Source: Amoebidium appalachense (lineage: Eukaryota > Ichthyosporea). Taken from it: a DNA stretch of 64,000 nucleotides. The notes under the pieces are model-generated. The model did no database searches. It had not been told where the DNA came from and worked only from the letters and a program-made list of their open reading frames with translations. The DNA lies in the NCBI GenBank assembly GCA_963693365.1, contig CAVNZM010000004.1, positions 14,074,001 to 14,138,000 on the forward strand, read 5' to 3'. The position numbers and the translations under genes are program-made. Every line of letters begins with the position of its first letter. The stretch's first letter is position 1. Of this stretch, positions 38,229 to 50,585 are shown in pieces.

Positions 38229-38621
38229 CGCGCGCGCGCGCGAGTATACGTGTGTGTGCGTTGGCATGGGTGTGCGTGCGTGCATGTGTGTATATTTGTT
38301 GAGTTACATGACTGGATATCATACACGGGTTTCAATTGCATGAATCAGGTTTGGGGGGGGGGGGGGGGGGGGGGGGGGGAGGGGGGGAAGAGGGGAGGTG
38401 GACAGGCGGCCACATAGAAAGACTTGTCCATAAAATGGTAATCTTATTTGTGTCTTTAGCGCACCACACTAGATGTCCCCTTAAAAAAGAAAAAGGGAGA
38501 CCATCCCCCCCCCCCCCCCTTCATTAGACCTCCCAGCCCACCTCGAATATAAGACCTGTCAACTAACTATCATTCATAAACCCACTCAAAGGTTCCGTTG
38601 ATCGACAGCATCTTCGACCAT

Positions 38622-38666
<45 letters not shown>

Positions 38667-38937
38667 ACACGCACCTAAAAAGACAGACACGCACACACAG
38701 ACACAAAAACCTCCCCTCAACCTCCCCGAAAAAACCATCAACACAAAAACAGAAAAAAATGCTCACCATCCCTCCCTCTCATCAACCCCCCTTCCCCCTC
38801 CCCCCCCCCTCCCCCCCCCCCCCCCCCGCGCCCCCCGGCCCCTCATCTGCCCCTTCAGCCCACCCCCACCCACCCACCCACCCACCCACCCACCCACACA
38901 CACGTGCGCGTCCCTCCCCCCCCCCCCCCCCCTCCCC

Positions 38938-38968
<31 letters not shown>

Positions 38969-39082
38969 AAAAAAAACACACAGAAAAAATGCTCATTCTC
39001 CCTTTCGTCTATTCACACACTCCCTCCAACCCCTCCCAACCCCCCCCCCCCCCCCCGGGGTTTCCCAACCCCGACCCATCTT

Positions 39083-39117
<35 letters not shown>

Positions 39118-40000
39118 ACGAAAAAAAAAAAAAAAAAAAAAAAAAAAAACGCCTTTTCCAATACTCTGCAACGGTTCCGTCTTCTGCCCCGCAAGAAAGG
39201 AAACACTGCCTTCCTTCAACGCTCCCCCACCCCCCACCCCCCACCCCCTTCCCCTCGGCCCCCAATCCACCCACCCACCCACCCCTGCCCCCCCCCCCCC
39301 AAAAAAAAACAAAAAAACTCGGCCTTCCCTCCTTCTCTCCATGCCTCACCCCTCCTTCCTCACAGGAAAGAAAAATCTCCTTTCCTCTTAACCCCCCCCC
39401 CCCCCCCCAAACACACACATACACCACGGCCTCCCCCCCCCCCCCCCCCCATCAAAAGTTGCCTTTCCAACATTCCCTCCGAACCCTCCCCCCCTCAGCA
39501 ACCCGCCTTCTACCACAAACGAAACTACCTTCCTCCACCACTCCACCCTCGTTACTATCACGCACCATTTGTTGTGGCCGGCCATACCCCTCACTGCCAC
39601 CAGTGCACCAAACTGCGGCCCTCGGCTGCCTGCAAGTGCACCACCCTGTGTGTGGGGGGGGGGGTGGGGGGGGACGGGGGGGGGGTTTTGGAGTATTTCC
39701 GAAGTTCCTGATAGGAAGGGATAGACTGTTTGCAGGGGGGGAGGGGGGGGGGGGGAGATATTGGTGTGTTGGAAGTGCAGTGGCAAGGAAGACACAACAG
39801 CAGCGAGAGAGTAAGGGGCGATGGGCAGTGGGCTGGGCTGGGCTACGCTAATGGATAGTGGGGGGGTATATCGATCAGCAGCTGGGAGCAAGACCAAGCA
39901 GGGGGTGATGGGACCTGCACCTGTCTGTAAGGTGCTGGCAAAGAGCCCGTGTGAAGGCACGAAGTGAGTGGCGGAAGGTGCAGAAAGGTGTGTTGCGCAT
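33238..40000 (-). CDS. TACO1-like: Mitochondrial YebC/TACO1-family translational activator
   Basis: Homologue of bacterial YebC and human TACO1, which acts on mitochondrial ribosomes to help synthesis of proteins such as COX1. Eleven exons join with matching phases: 40000-39921, 39589-39566, 38139-38048, 37413-37331, 36795-36717, 36176-36113, 35530-35481, 34917-34820, 34315-34250, 34020-33907, 33330-33238, giving 280 residues (human 297). The first exon has a classic mitochondrial presequence (Arg-rich, no acidic residues up to residue 26). Landmarks: [94 protein letters not shown]. The second exon uses a GAG acceptor and exon 3 a GTCCCC donor, both weak. The usual GGxDPxxN loop before residue 66 is missing, so one microexon may be unrecognised. 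Assignment is firm; the 5' two exons are moderate. Confidence 0.88.
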
Positions 40001-40430
40001 GTGCCTAGAGGGGGAGGGAGAAAGAGGGGCAGAGCGAGAAGAGGAGAGGGGAGAGAGGGAGCGATCGAGCACGCGAGTGAGGGAGTGAGGAAGCGAGCAC
40101 GCGCGTTGAGGGCCCCGGGAGGAAGGGAGAGAGGAAGGAGGGGAGGTAGGAAGGAGAAGGGAAATTGAAAAGAGGAAGGGAGAGAGGAAGGAGGGGAGGT
40201 AGGAAGGAGAAGGGAAATTGAAAAGAGGAAGGGAGGAAAGGAAGAAGGGAGGGAACTTAAACAAGCGTGAGGGTTGGACCTGCACCATGCACCATACGGT
40301 CACATTTGATGCACAGAGAGAGGCTTCTTGGGAGCGCTCAGAGCCTGAGTATGGGGGCGCTGGGAGAGCCCAGGTGACGAGATGTGTGCATGCGTTTAAA
40401 AGTTTGGGCGAGACGGGCACAGTATTAGGC

Positions 40431-40461
<31 letters not shown>

Positions 40462-41461
40462 GCGACTAGGCCAGCGGCTGGACGCGGTGAGGTGTGTGTC
40501 GGCATGCCCTAGCGGGGGGGGGGGGGGGGGGAGAGGGGGGGGGAGAGGGAGGGGGGGGGGGGGGGGGGGGGGGATGGAGGAGGAGGTACCCAGAAGCACG
40601 ATGGGGCATAGTGTGGTGGGCGTAGCACGCGCGGCAGGGCCGCTGTTAGAGGCAAAAGCACCCTCATTCTCGGAGAGTCTGAAAGTAGCGCGCACTCGGC
40701 AATGCCTGAAGCAGTGACACCTTGCAAACTGGCAGAGGGTGGGTGACGCGTGAGGCTCATACATCCCTCGGTAGTGTCAGGCTTCTAGATTCGAGGTTGG
40801 ACGGCCGGAGCTCCAATATGTATCGATCTTGCGCAAGTGGCGAAGGCCACAGGAGCTCCCCTGCAAGTGGCGAGGGCCGCAGGGGCTGACACCCAAAGGC
40901 TATGTACCTAACCACGCGGTTTACCACCACACCCCAACCCCACACCCTTGCAGCATGGTAACCCTCTACCCCTCAGGTCATATGGTCAGTGGCATAGCTG
41001 CTTTGTGGCTGTGGACAGGTAGGGGGAAGTGGCTGGGCAGTCAGTCGGTGTGGTGGGGGCACACAGGGCTCACCCGACCCACTCGAGGTTTATTCACTCA
41101 AGTACAAAAGAAGGCCTACATAAGTTCGGTCCTACACAAGGGTAAAAATAAAGTGGCGACGTACCAAATTAAATAAGTGCCTACAGCCGCCTTCTAGGTC
41201 GTTCTGGATGGGTCTAGTCCAATAGCGGCCACAGTCTGGATACATACAAAAGGATTTCATAAGTTGTATTACTGAACGTAGCACAATGCACGTTTGCGCA
41301 CCGGGCACACCCGTGTGTGTGATGCTTGGGTACTTGTATGAGTGTATGTGCACGTGCATGTGTGTATGAGTGTGTGTGTATGTGTGTATGTGTGTATGTG
41401 TGTGGCTGTGTATGAGTCTGTGTGTGTGCTGCTTGCAGAGCACGGCTCTAGCTATCCCTTT
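40001..41461. other. Spacer with a 53-bp duplication and poly-G
   Basis: 5' flank of the TACO1-like gene and 3' flank of the PP1-targeting gene. A purine-rich 53-bp unit (GGAAGGGAGAGAGGAAGGAG onward) is tandemly repeated at 40121 and 40174. Poly-G runs occur at 40431-40459, 40513-40530 and 40550-40573. A pair of near-identical segments (GCAAGTGGCGAAGGCCACAG / GCAAGTGGCGAGGGCCGCAG) lies at 40835-40885. No gene recognised. Confidence 0.6.
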
Positions 41462-42271
41462 CTAGCATTCTGGGCTACTTGCATACAACTGGTGGTCGCC
41501 GTGTGGCAGACTTCTTGGGCGCTCGAGCGTCGGTCTTCGTGGTGGGCACGTGCGTATGGCCACGAGGAAGTTATTGCCCCCGTTGTTCTCCCAGTGCGCC
41601 CAGCCTGCATCGTGGCAGCAGCACACGGCATACTCCACTACTGTCTCCCCCTCAGAGTCCTGGCCCTCCTCCAGCTGGATGGAAAAATAGAACGATTCCC
41701 CGCTCTCTTCTCTGAGCACACGTGTGGTGGCCTCGTCTTTGTGTGTGCGCCACTTGTTCTGTGTGTGTCGGATAAACACGCTGCCGCCCTGCCCCAGGTC
41801 ACCCTTCCAGCGCACACGCAGGGTGCCTCTTAGCGTGTATGTGCGCGGGTCAAACGCCAAAGCTGTCGTCTCCAGACGCAAGGCCCCGTGCACGTCAGCT
41901 GGTTCGGGTTGTGGACTCACCGTGTCCGTGTTTTGTGTGATCGCAAAATCGGTGGCAAAGGTGGGCTGGTCCCCATCACCCCCACCTCTACTTGCCCTCC
42001 GTGGGGAGGGTGTTTGTGCAAGTGGCACGCGGAAATTCGTTCGGACTATGCGTGCGTCTCGTGCAGGTTTTTGCGCGCGTGGTGGGCCGGTTAAGAAACC
42101 TTCTCGCGGAAGTGAGGTGGAGTATATGCGCGAGGTGGGCCCTGTGGGGCTTGTTGAAAACGTGACTTTGGTGGTTTTTTCTATGCTGGTGCCTACGAGC
42201 ATCATTCGTGTGGTCAGTGCCTCGTGTGTTAGGTCCGGGTGGGCCACCTGGTGCAAAGTGGCTACGTGCAT
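41462..42271 (-). CDS. PPP1R3-like: CBM21 glycogen-targeting subunit of protein phosphatase 1
   Basis: Regulatory subunit family that brings PP1 to glycogen and so promotes glycogen synthase dephosphorylation. One uninterrupted frame of 269 residues. A PP1-docking RVxF-type motif, KVTF, is at 35-38. The CBM21 domain spans about 128-238: LRGTLRVRW, then SVFIRHTQNKWRTHKDE, FYFSIQLEEG, VVEYAVCCCHDAGWAHWENN and GGNNFLV. The aromatic/Asn cluster W-x-NNGGNN is the carbohydrate-binding signature. The middle (about 45-120) is Pro/Ser/Thr/Arg-rich and probably disordered. A stop codon directly precedes the GTG at 42280 in this frame, so ATG 42271 is the first usable start. It is the only recognised gene here without introns. 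Substrate could be glycogen or another alpha-glucan. Confidence 0.87.
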   Translation of the reverse strand: MHVATLHQVAHPDLTHEALTTRMMLVGTSIEKTTKVTFSTSPTGPTSRIYSTSLPREGFLTGPPRAQKPARDARIVRTNFRVPLAQTPSPRRASRGGGDGDQPTFATDFAITQNTDTVSPQPEPADVHGALRLETTALAFDPRTYTLRGTLRVRWKGDLGQGGSVFIRHTQNKWRTHKDEATTRVLREESGESFYFSIQLEEGQDSEGETVVEYAVCCCHDAGWAHWENNGGNNFLVAIRTCPPRRPTLERPRSLPHGDHQLYASSPEC

Positions 42272-43518
42272 GGTTGACACTTATGCTATGAACAGGAATA
42301 TCTACGCCTACTGCGTGTCTCTTCCAACAACGAGCACCAAACTGACGTGGGCTGTGCATACATACGGCAGTGATGAACACAGGGCCTAATATTTGAACCA
42401 ACGCCACGTAGCCAAACGCCATATGCATGGGCGCATGTCAGCATCTTGCCGCGGGGGGTTGCAACTGCTGGGAACAACTTTTTCGTTGTGATCGAAATGT
42501 AATACTATGATTATGTAGCAGATAAGGGGATAAAAGCGTATATTTCAGATGTTAAATTTACTTTATGATACTTTAAAACATTTACGCAGAGTTTTTGCAC
42601 CATTATAACAGCAACTTGATGAGCATGAAGCTGTTAAAGGATTGTTCATCCTCAAAGTGGGGATCTATAGTAGAGTTTGAGGCAAAGATCAATATTGATT
42701 TGATTGGCCAACAAGAGGTGTCTGGAGAAGTGCGTCAGCCCGTGCCCATTCGTGCCTGTCCTCCCTGTGTGCTGCAGCTTCAGCTGGTGCCTGCCTCTCA
42801 CGTAGTAGACGTCGCCTGGTACAAAATTAGGGCTTGCTACATTGAATTCGTGAATTTTGGCGATATATTTTATTCAAGACATTTGTTTCGCCGTTTGTAA
42901 TAAACAGACTGGACCGTGTTCTGAGCAGAGAACCGTGACCGCTGGTGCATGCACAGGTGACAGCATGCATGCACAGCATGCACTGGCTTGATGCATCTCC
43001 ACTGATCTGAGAGAGAGACCAATCGGACAGCCAGCTGGGGATACAAAGCCAATCAGAAACCCTTTCGGTCAGATCAATGTCATTCGTCAGCAGCACACAG
43101 GAACAAGGGCACTGGTTTATGTAGTTCAGGTATACTTGCGTGGTATTATTATATGGGCACGTTTTTACTCTGAATGTTTGAACGGTGCAGGCTACATATG
43201 AAGATCAGGCATAGCGCATGCAGAGCACACGCACACCGCCCACACATTGCACACAAGCCTTCCACGGACCACGCCGGATGCCCATTGCCCGGGCGCTCAT
43301 CGCGATCCACACAACTGGAACGTGCCGCCTCGGAAGATTCGAAATTCGAGCCCTTGAATCTTGATACCTTCACACGTGAGAGGTCACGCACTCGTTCAAC
43401 AAGTGTTGTAGTACTTCCCCTGTCTTCGATATACATATGCATGTATGCCATTTTGTTGAGTTTGGATGCCAAGTTGCCACTTTGCTCGCTCATTGCGGCA
43501 CTCAGGTGCCTTTGCACT
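42272..43518. other. Spacer of ordinary composition
   Basis: 5' flank of the PP1-targeting gene. It is A/T-richer than the introns and free of long homopolymers. A 93-codon plus-strand frame (42619-42900) is present but has no recognisable features. I see no confident gene. Confidence 0.45.
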
Positions 43519-43646
43519 GATTGGCCGAAACTAAACCCACAGGATGCCTCCTATTGGCTAAAAACGCATCATCCTGCGTTCTCCCTAGAGCAATTCATCA
43601 TGAGTATTGTGAGCAGTCGAGCACGGTCACCTCGGATATTATAAAA
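43519..43646 (+). promoter_or_regulatory. Double ATTGG + TATA promoter
   Basis: ATTGG occurs at 43519 and 43553, and TTATAAAAG at 43639. This order and orientation match the subtilisin and zinc-finger promoters of this window. The first in-frame ATG downstream is at 43714. Confidence 0.5.
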
Positions 43647-43713
43647 GCTGCGTCATCCGTAGCTTACATATAGTAGCGGTCTCCGACGCAGGAGACCTCT
43701 GGTTCAATTCTCG

Positions 43714-43917
43714 ATGGCGGCATACGACACCTCGAGCCCAGGGCCCCATGACGCACAAGCACATGACGTCACCATATCACTATCTACTGAAAGGACCGGT
43801 CCGGGCTACCGTTCTACCATAACCCAGCCCAAACATGAATCATTATACACGGACCGAATCCACGTTGATAACCGCCGGCGTCAAGGTCAAAGGCCATGGA
43901 TGCCTAGATACCAGTGA
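43714..43917 (+). CDS. Possible small protein, 67 aa
   Basis: A frame that opens at ATG 43714, about 70 bases after a TATA box, and closes at 43917. It is polar, rich in Arg, Thr and Asp, with no membrane segment or motif that I recognise. The only support is its position behind a well-formed promoter. It may instead be the first exon of a spliced transcript or noncoding. Confidence 0.25.
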   Translation: MAAYDTSSPGPHDAQAHDVTISLSTERTGPGYRSTITQPKHESLYTDRIHVDNRRRQGQRPWMPRYQ

Positions 43918-43954
43918 GGGGTTTACACACTTTTTATTGCGTGGACACTGCCGG
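43916..43954 (+). repeat. Dispersed 38-bp repeat, copy 1
   Basis: GGGTTTACACACTTTTTATT then GCGTGGACACTGCCGG; a near-identical copy lies at 44822-44859 (one change, CTGTCGG). Flanks differ, so it is not a longer tandem duplication. Confidence 0.85.
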
Positions 43955-44251
43955 AGGCCCAGCCACATTCGACGGCCTACTGCGTTTTCCAGCACAGCCA
44001 ATCAAATGCAGCCAGTGACATATGTACATGCTAGGCAACAATGAGCGCCATCGTAGTAAGGGCAGACTCGTAGCTCTTACTCGGCCCGACTCATTTGGGG
44101 AGGTGATCCAGGCCACCTCGGCGCGGACTAGGTAAACATTCTCCCTAGCGGGGGCACGGGGGATTGAACCTCGAAATCTGTAGTTGTACCACAACCTGCC
44201 TAACATTGATAGATAGACTGAAAAATGGTCAGCGGCCAGTCCCCTGGCGGA

Positions 44252-44279
44252 CCAATAGGTAGTACGCAAAATGTATAAG
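44252..44279 (+). promoter_or_regulatory. CCAAT + TATAAG pair without visible gene
   Basis: GACCAATAGG at 44250 is followed by TGTATAAGAA at 44272. The spacing resembles the other promoters, but the nearest ATG frames downstream are short. Confidence 0.3.
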
Positions 44280-44441
44280 AAGCCTGTATGGGATGATTTA
44301 TAAGCATATCTCGGTGTCGCAAAATTAGCATGAAATCCCGGCTTCAAATTTAGTATGCTCATATCCCGGATCAAAAATATCAGCATATGATCCCGGAATA
44401 TCATGTAACCCGTTGGGTGGAGTGCCTGTTGGCCTTGGTGC

Positions 44442-44484
44442 CGATCACGACCTCAAGCCTGTATGTCGATAATAAGCAGCACAA

Positions 44485-44522
<38 letters not shown>

Positions 44523-44609
44523 CCCCTTGCCAACGACGATCACGACCTCAAGCCTGTATGTCGATAATAAGCAGCACAATCCCCCCCCCCCCCCCCCCCC
44601 CCCCCCCCG
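44442..44609. repeat. 95-bp tandem duplication ending in poly-C
   Basis: CGATCACGACCTCAAGCCTG plus TATGTCGATAATAAGCAGCA and a long C run occur at 44442 and again at 44537. The two copies are identical over the unique 45 bases. Confidence 0.9.
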
Positions 44610-44821
44610 ATATTATTAGTGCCCACCGACATCTTGTAGTTTGTTGCTTGTGAAACTTGTTTTCCAAAGAGATATTCCTACTTTTTTCTTAACGTTTACG
44701 TTAGTGTTCCTCGAGCACTCACTCACACACACACCCTTGTTTTGCAAAACAATTTATGCTCCGTGTCTGTATACGTAGCGAAAAGCACCTGTCACATGTG
44801 CACACTCAAACCATACATGAC

Positions 44822-44859
44822 GAGGGTTTACACACTTTTTATTGCGTGGACACTGTCGG
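44822..44859 (+). repeat. Dispersed 38-bp repeat, copy 2
   Basis: Second copy of the element at 43916-43954, same orientation, 906 bases downstream. Confidence 0.85.
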
Positions 44860-46632
44860 CAATCTTAGTAAATCGTGGGAGATTGAATCCTCCAACCAAA
44901 AAAGTTAACCCTAATGAGTCTTTTCAATGAGTTTTCATGGTGGGGGTAAATAAAGAGCATCGAAACTATTTATCAAACTGCCGGCGACAAGATAGGAGCG
45001 GTCGGGGGGGGGGGGGGGGGGTTATATGGTGGCGGCATAGGGCACAGTCCAAGGATTCATCATGGGACGTCCTTAGGTCAAACTGTTGCCCTATGAATGT
45101 GGCTCTGCCGGCTTCAAGACTGGCCCCCTCCATCTCGCAAGGGACCGCTCCTGCGGCCACGGCGCTCGGCGGCGGGCACGGCTGGATGGCGGGCAGCAAA
45201 GGGTCTTCTTTGAAGCTTTTCCTATGAGACCAATATAGCAACTGTCGACATGTCGGTGTGCCTGGCCGGCTACTACTTTCTTTTATAAAAACAATATTCA
45301 TACATTTTTCTTAGCGTTTACGTTACGTTATGTGTTCCTCGAGCACTCACTCACTCACACACACACTCTCCCCCCCCCCCCCCCCCCCCACCCACCCACA
45401 CACGCGTACATGTACATGTACAACAACAACAGCACGCAGTGTCATGCACAAGTTTCGCGGTGTGTGTCAGTTCCAACAAATTGCCCCCCTCCCCCCCGGT
45501 CATCCTACCGTGTGACGTACCAGCTTTCCACTTTCTCCACTCCAAACAGAGAGTGACTGACCTTTCTTTGCAGTGTTGGCTGCCGCTCCGCCCAGTAGTA
45601 GTGGCCAGGCAGGACACGGGGGGGTGCCCGTACCCGCCTCTCTGGTTTCTGGCCCCCTTTGCCAAGTTTGGCCAGCCATTGTGGGTTTACACATCGATCA
45701 ACCGTAATAGACAACCAGCTAGGCTGGCGGATCACCGATCGCGATACAACCCAGGGGCCGGGGGGGGGAGGGAATCAGGAGATCATGATATCTGCAGATC
45801 GGGGGGGGGGGGGGGGGGGGGAGGACGGGGGAGATCTACTAGCAGGCCTAGCTAGGGGGGGGAGGGGGGGGGGAGGTCGAAGAAGGGTGCGGAAGTCAAG
45901 GTGTCACCTGCAGCCTCGAATGCGCAGTGCCACTGTGTAAATTTGTGTTTGTGTGTGGGGGAGCGAGAGGGAGGGGGTGGGGTGGGGGGGGGGGGGGGGG
46001 GGGACCACCTGCTAATATTAGACTAAGTGCCTGGTTATTCTTAATAGTTCAGCTCCTAATGGCCGACCTCGCCATAACACCGACATTTGTATGATGCACC
46101 TGCACACGTTTTACCATGGTGGAGATCTTCGCACGTTGGATAATGTGAGTATTGGTAGCATGGTTGCCAATATTATTAATTAATGTGACTTTGCCCCTTG
46201 CCCCCCCTGCCCCCCCCCCCTCCCCCACCCCCCCCCCCCCCCCCCTGCCCCCCCCCCCCCCCCTCCCCTCCCCCACTAATTCGCGAGTCTCCCCCCCGCC
46301 TTTTCCCTGCAAGCATCGCCTGCCCGCCCTATATACCCCCCATGTATAACATAAATTCCTTTCCTCATTCCACCAGCACCACGTGCACCATCACACACAT
46401 ACTGAAACGTTAACCATGTGCACATAGATAGCTCTGTAACAGTAACTGTTAGGATTGCTCTTGCAAATTGCGGATGGCAGCCTGGCAATTGCCACGTTAC
46501 TCCATCATGATCAGTTGTTAACCATCACCCCCTCCCCCCCCTCCCACCCTCCCCCCTCCCCCCTCCTCCCCCCCCCCCCCTCCCCCCCCCCCCCCCCCCA
46601 AAAAAAAAGGGGGAGGGAGGGGGGGGGGTTAC
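44860..46632. other. Spacer with short poly-C/poly-G tracts
   Basis: Holds poly-G at 45005-45020 and 45800-45820, C-rich DNA at 46201-46265 and 46530-46600. A minus-strand frame of 111 codons (45301-44966) and the end of another (THIIQRAKISTMVKRVQV, about 46150-46052) look somewhat protein-like, but I recognise neither. Confidence 0.4.
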
Positions 46633-46800
46633 CTGCAGATACGAGGTAACCACCGCAACTCAGATAAAAGGGCAAAAAGTTTCGTAATGTGCCACGTTTC
46701 AAAACTTAATAAGTGTACAACCGATCGTTCTGCCATGTCTGTCACTAGGATGCAATTTTTTGCTTTAATATCTTCTACTGCTGGCTCCCTCATGAGAACC
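46633..46800 (-). CDS. Candidate orphan exon of an unknown gene
   Basis: Minus-strand frame encoding AVEDIKAKNCILVTDMAERS and LLSFETWHITKLFALLSELR. It ends at CTGCAG followed by GTAACC, a good donor, and starts just after a long (CA)n in sense, where several AG acceptors lie (46770-46810). Composition is that of a normal globular protein, unlike the surrounding repeats. I do not recognise the family, and I could not find neighbouring exons with matching phase; a hydrophobic stretch at about 47735-47620 might be another. Confidence 0.3.
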
Positions 46801-46830
46801 ACTGCCTTCGAACCAGACGCAGACGGATGA

Positions 46831-47287
<457 letters not shown>

Positions 47288-47292
<5 letters not shown>

Positions 47293-49140
47293 GCACTCAC
47301 GTGCCTCTTCCTCATGTTGCATCGGATTTTGTTTCAATAGTATTGAACATTTTCGCTTTCGCATTTCTTCTTTTTTTTGGGGGGGAGGGGGGGGGGGGGG
47401 GGGGGGGGGGGTAAGAATTCATCGGGGAGTAGGTGGGGCCAGTGGGGATTTAGCACAGAGATGATAGTAAAAGTGAACAGGGCATACATGTGTGATAAAC
47501 TTTTTTAGTAAAGAAAAGGAGGCCTCACAGCAAAGCTGGGGATGGGGGGGGGGGGGGGGGGGGGGAAGGGGGTGGGGAGGGGGTGGGGAGGGGGGGGGGG
47601 GGGGGGAAGGATGGGAACGTGAGATTTAGTGCCCTGCATGGAATAATCTAGCCCAATGGCCAAGGCAGAAAGCACAGAACACGTGCAGCAAACAGCTGCT
47701 GATACATGCCTGCACAAGAATAACAACGGATTGGCTTGTTGGAAATAAGAGGACGGGGTTGGCCCCCCTCCCTTCCCCCTCCCCCCCCGGGGGGGGGGGG
47801 GGGAGGAGGGGGAGAGGCCAAGGGGAGGGGAACAGGTTGATCGTTTTGGCGTGAGCACCCCCCTGTGTGTCTTTGTGTCACTGAGGCTCCAAAACTTATC
47901 CGAAATTTTTGTATTATCCAAGTGCCTATCTCCAAGATTGGTCGAAAATTCCATGAAAATTGTTTTGCCGAGTTCTATCCAATTGCGAATGGGACCAAGT
48001 AACTCAGCTGTTCCGCACTAAAGGGATGGGGTATGTGTGTGTGTATGTGGGGGGGGGGGGGGGGGGAGGGGAGGGGAGGGGAGGGGGGGGAGGGAGGGGG
48101 GGGTGTGGGGGGGGGGGGGGGGGGGGGGGGGGGGCAAATTTGGAAGAAAACTTAAACGGCCACCAACCCAGAGCCAGGCAATAAGGCAATAGAACATTGT
48201 CACTACCCCCTTGATGTTCAGAAGGTTTCATGATAAACCTACTGCAGCCATTCCCCAACCTCTCCCCGTCCCCTCTTCCCCCTCTCCCTCTCCCTTCCCT
48301 TTCCCCCCTCCCCTCTCCCCCCTCCCCCCCCTCCCCTCCACCCGCTCCTCCCTCCCTCGAGCTCCCCCCCCCCCCCCCCCCCCCCCACCAAACCAACCAA
48401 CCACACACACACAGTCACACACACACACCACCACCACCAGCAGCCACTCAGGGCATGAAGCCCTCATACTGCCATCTTTACCAGGCCATGGCCACGGACT
48501 CATCCCCCCAACCCCCTCCCCCCCCCCACCCCCGCCCCTTCTTCTCTACCCCTGCCACCTTGCCACCCGTGCCTCCCTTTGATAGCAAGCCCTTGCCCAT
48601 GGGGGGGGGGGGGGGGGGGGGGGGGGGGGTGCAGGGGGTGGGGGGGGGGGGGGAGGAAGGGCCGCAGGAGAGCCTCCTAGGGAGGAGCGCAGGAGGGGGC
48701 TGTCGGGCTAAACCGGGGGGAACTGGAGAGGGGGGGAAGGGAGGGACGGGAGGGGGGCGGGGGGGAGGGGGGGCAGTACAAATCCCTCGAGCAGGGGAGT
48801 CCCCCTTTATTTTGTGGGAGAGGGGGCCCCGGGGGAAAGGGGAGAATGGGGGGAAGGGGGGTGGGGGGGGGAGCCTGGGGGACTTCAGTTACTCTTACCC
48901 CTCCTACCCCCTGTATACACCCCCTCCCCCCTTCCCCCCCATCTTTCGAAATCAAAAAGCCCTCTGCTTAGATATGCAAAGAAAAAGGCCAAACCAAAAC
49001 AACCGTAACCGTGGCCACAACCGGTACCGCCCGTCACCCCGGTCCCCAGCCTCAACGGCTTTGTGAAATTCTATGGACCCCTCCCTCTCTTCCAATCCTC
49101 ACACTCACCTACTTGGCACATACATTTTGAAATACATTCG
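47288..49140. other. Low-complexity spacer, poly-G and poly-C rich
   Basis: Includes G tracts at 47380-47411, 47545-47606, 48050-48134, 48602-48652 and C-rich DNA at 48255-48390. Long open frames here are artefacts of the repeats. A mixed-composition stretch at 47620-47960 has no recognisable coding content. Confidence 0.5.
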
Positions 49141-49164
49141 TACGAACTCAGGTCAGTTGATGAA

Positions 49165-49166
<2 letters not shown>

Positions 49167-49256
<90 letters not shown>
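49167..49256. repeat. (GT)n microsatellite
   Basis: Uninterrupted GT repeat of about 45 units following ATCG. Confidence 0.95.
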
Positions 49257-49589
49257 CCTGAGTTGTGTGTTGGGTGTGTCACTGTGTGCGTGCCAGTGTC
49301 TCTTCTGCAGCAAAGTCTAAGTGTATATACATGTAGGTGTATTCGAATACCACCACACCTACTACGAGCAGTAAGTCACTGTAGTTCAACAGCTGACGTC
49401 GACTACGTGGGGGAGAAAAAAAGTTGTGGAAGGAGGGGAGGGAGGGGAGAGGGGGAGGAGGAAGGGGGGGCCCGGGTTAATATAATAATAACCACCACAC
49501 CTACTCAGCGGCTGTGCTAAGTTGAACTGCTGGCCAGGTATGGGAGAACTTGAAGGGGCCCGTGAGTGGCAGCTGGAGGGGGCCCCGGG

Positions 49590-49972
<383 letters not shown>

Positions 49973-50051
49973 CACCACTTGCAATTGCAGCCTCCGAGGA
50001 TCATCACGTGCGCCCACTGAGAAGCTCGGCCTCGGCTCACCCCCACTGCAG

Positions 50052-50093
<42 letters not shown>

Positions 50094-50585
50094 GCCACGT
50101 GCACGGCCCCACCCTCAGATCATTTGTGGGATCCTAGCATTAATGCACATGTTAGCTCGATCGATCGCGAGCTCTGTCGTGGGAGGACTTTTATCTCAGG
50201 TAGGAATCGATCATGATCGAAGCTTCTACCTAAATTTTAACTTTGAACAATAAGACTCCCACAGCAGCTTTTGTAGCTAACTTCAGATCTATTATTATGC
50301 TGCAGCACGTGTGTGACATATACATGTATGTCATATCAAGATACATGGCGTTTGGCATCGACCTGGCAATACACCAGGCATACATATGATAATGCCGTTG
50401 CTAACTAAAATAACGCTAACGAGCCTAAGAGTCTTAGACCCCACACGGCCTATCTAGATCTACCAAATTTAGATCCCTGCGGACGCAGATGGCCCAAGAT
50501 AGATGGCCCATGACTGCATGAGGGAAGGAAACAGATATCTGCCGCGTTGGGATCCGCAATCATTGCTGGTTGGCAAAGTGCAAGC

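Noticed and set aside
42619-42900. 93-codon plus-strand frame
   Set aside because: No promoter, no recognisable domain, and mixed composition; chance is the simplest explanation.
43650-43722. tRNA-like sequence with GGTTCAATTC box B and an anticodon-like stem
   Set aside because: The stem GTCTCC/GGAGAC leaves a six-base loop, the acceptor pairing is out of register with the D and T arms, and the T stem has a mismatch. At best it is a decayed tRNA-derived fragment.
44966-45301. 111-codon minus-strand frame
   Set aside because: It starts within a TATA-like string and ends in poly-C; only part looks protein-like. Insufficient support for a gene call.
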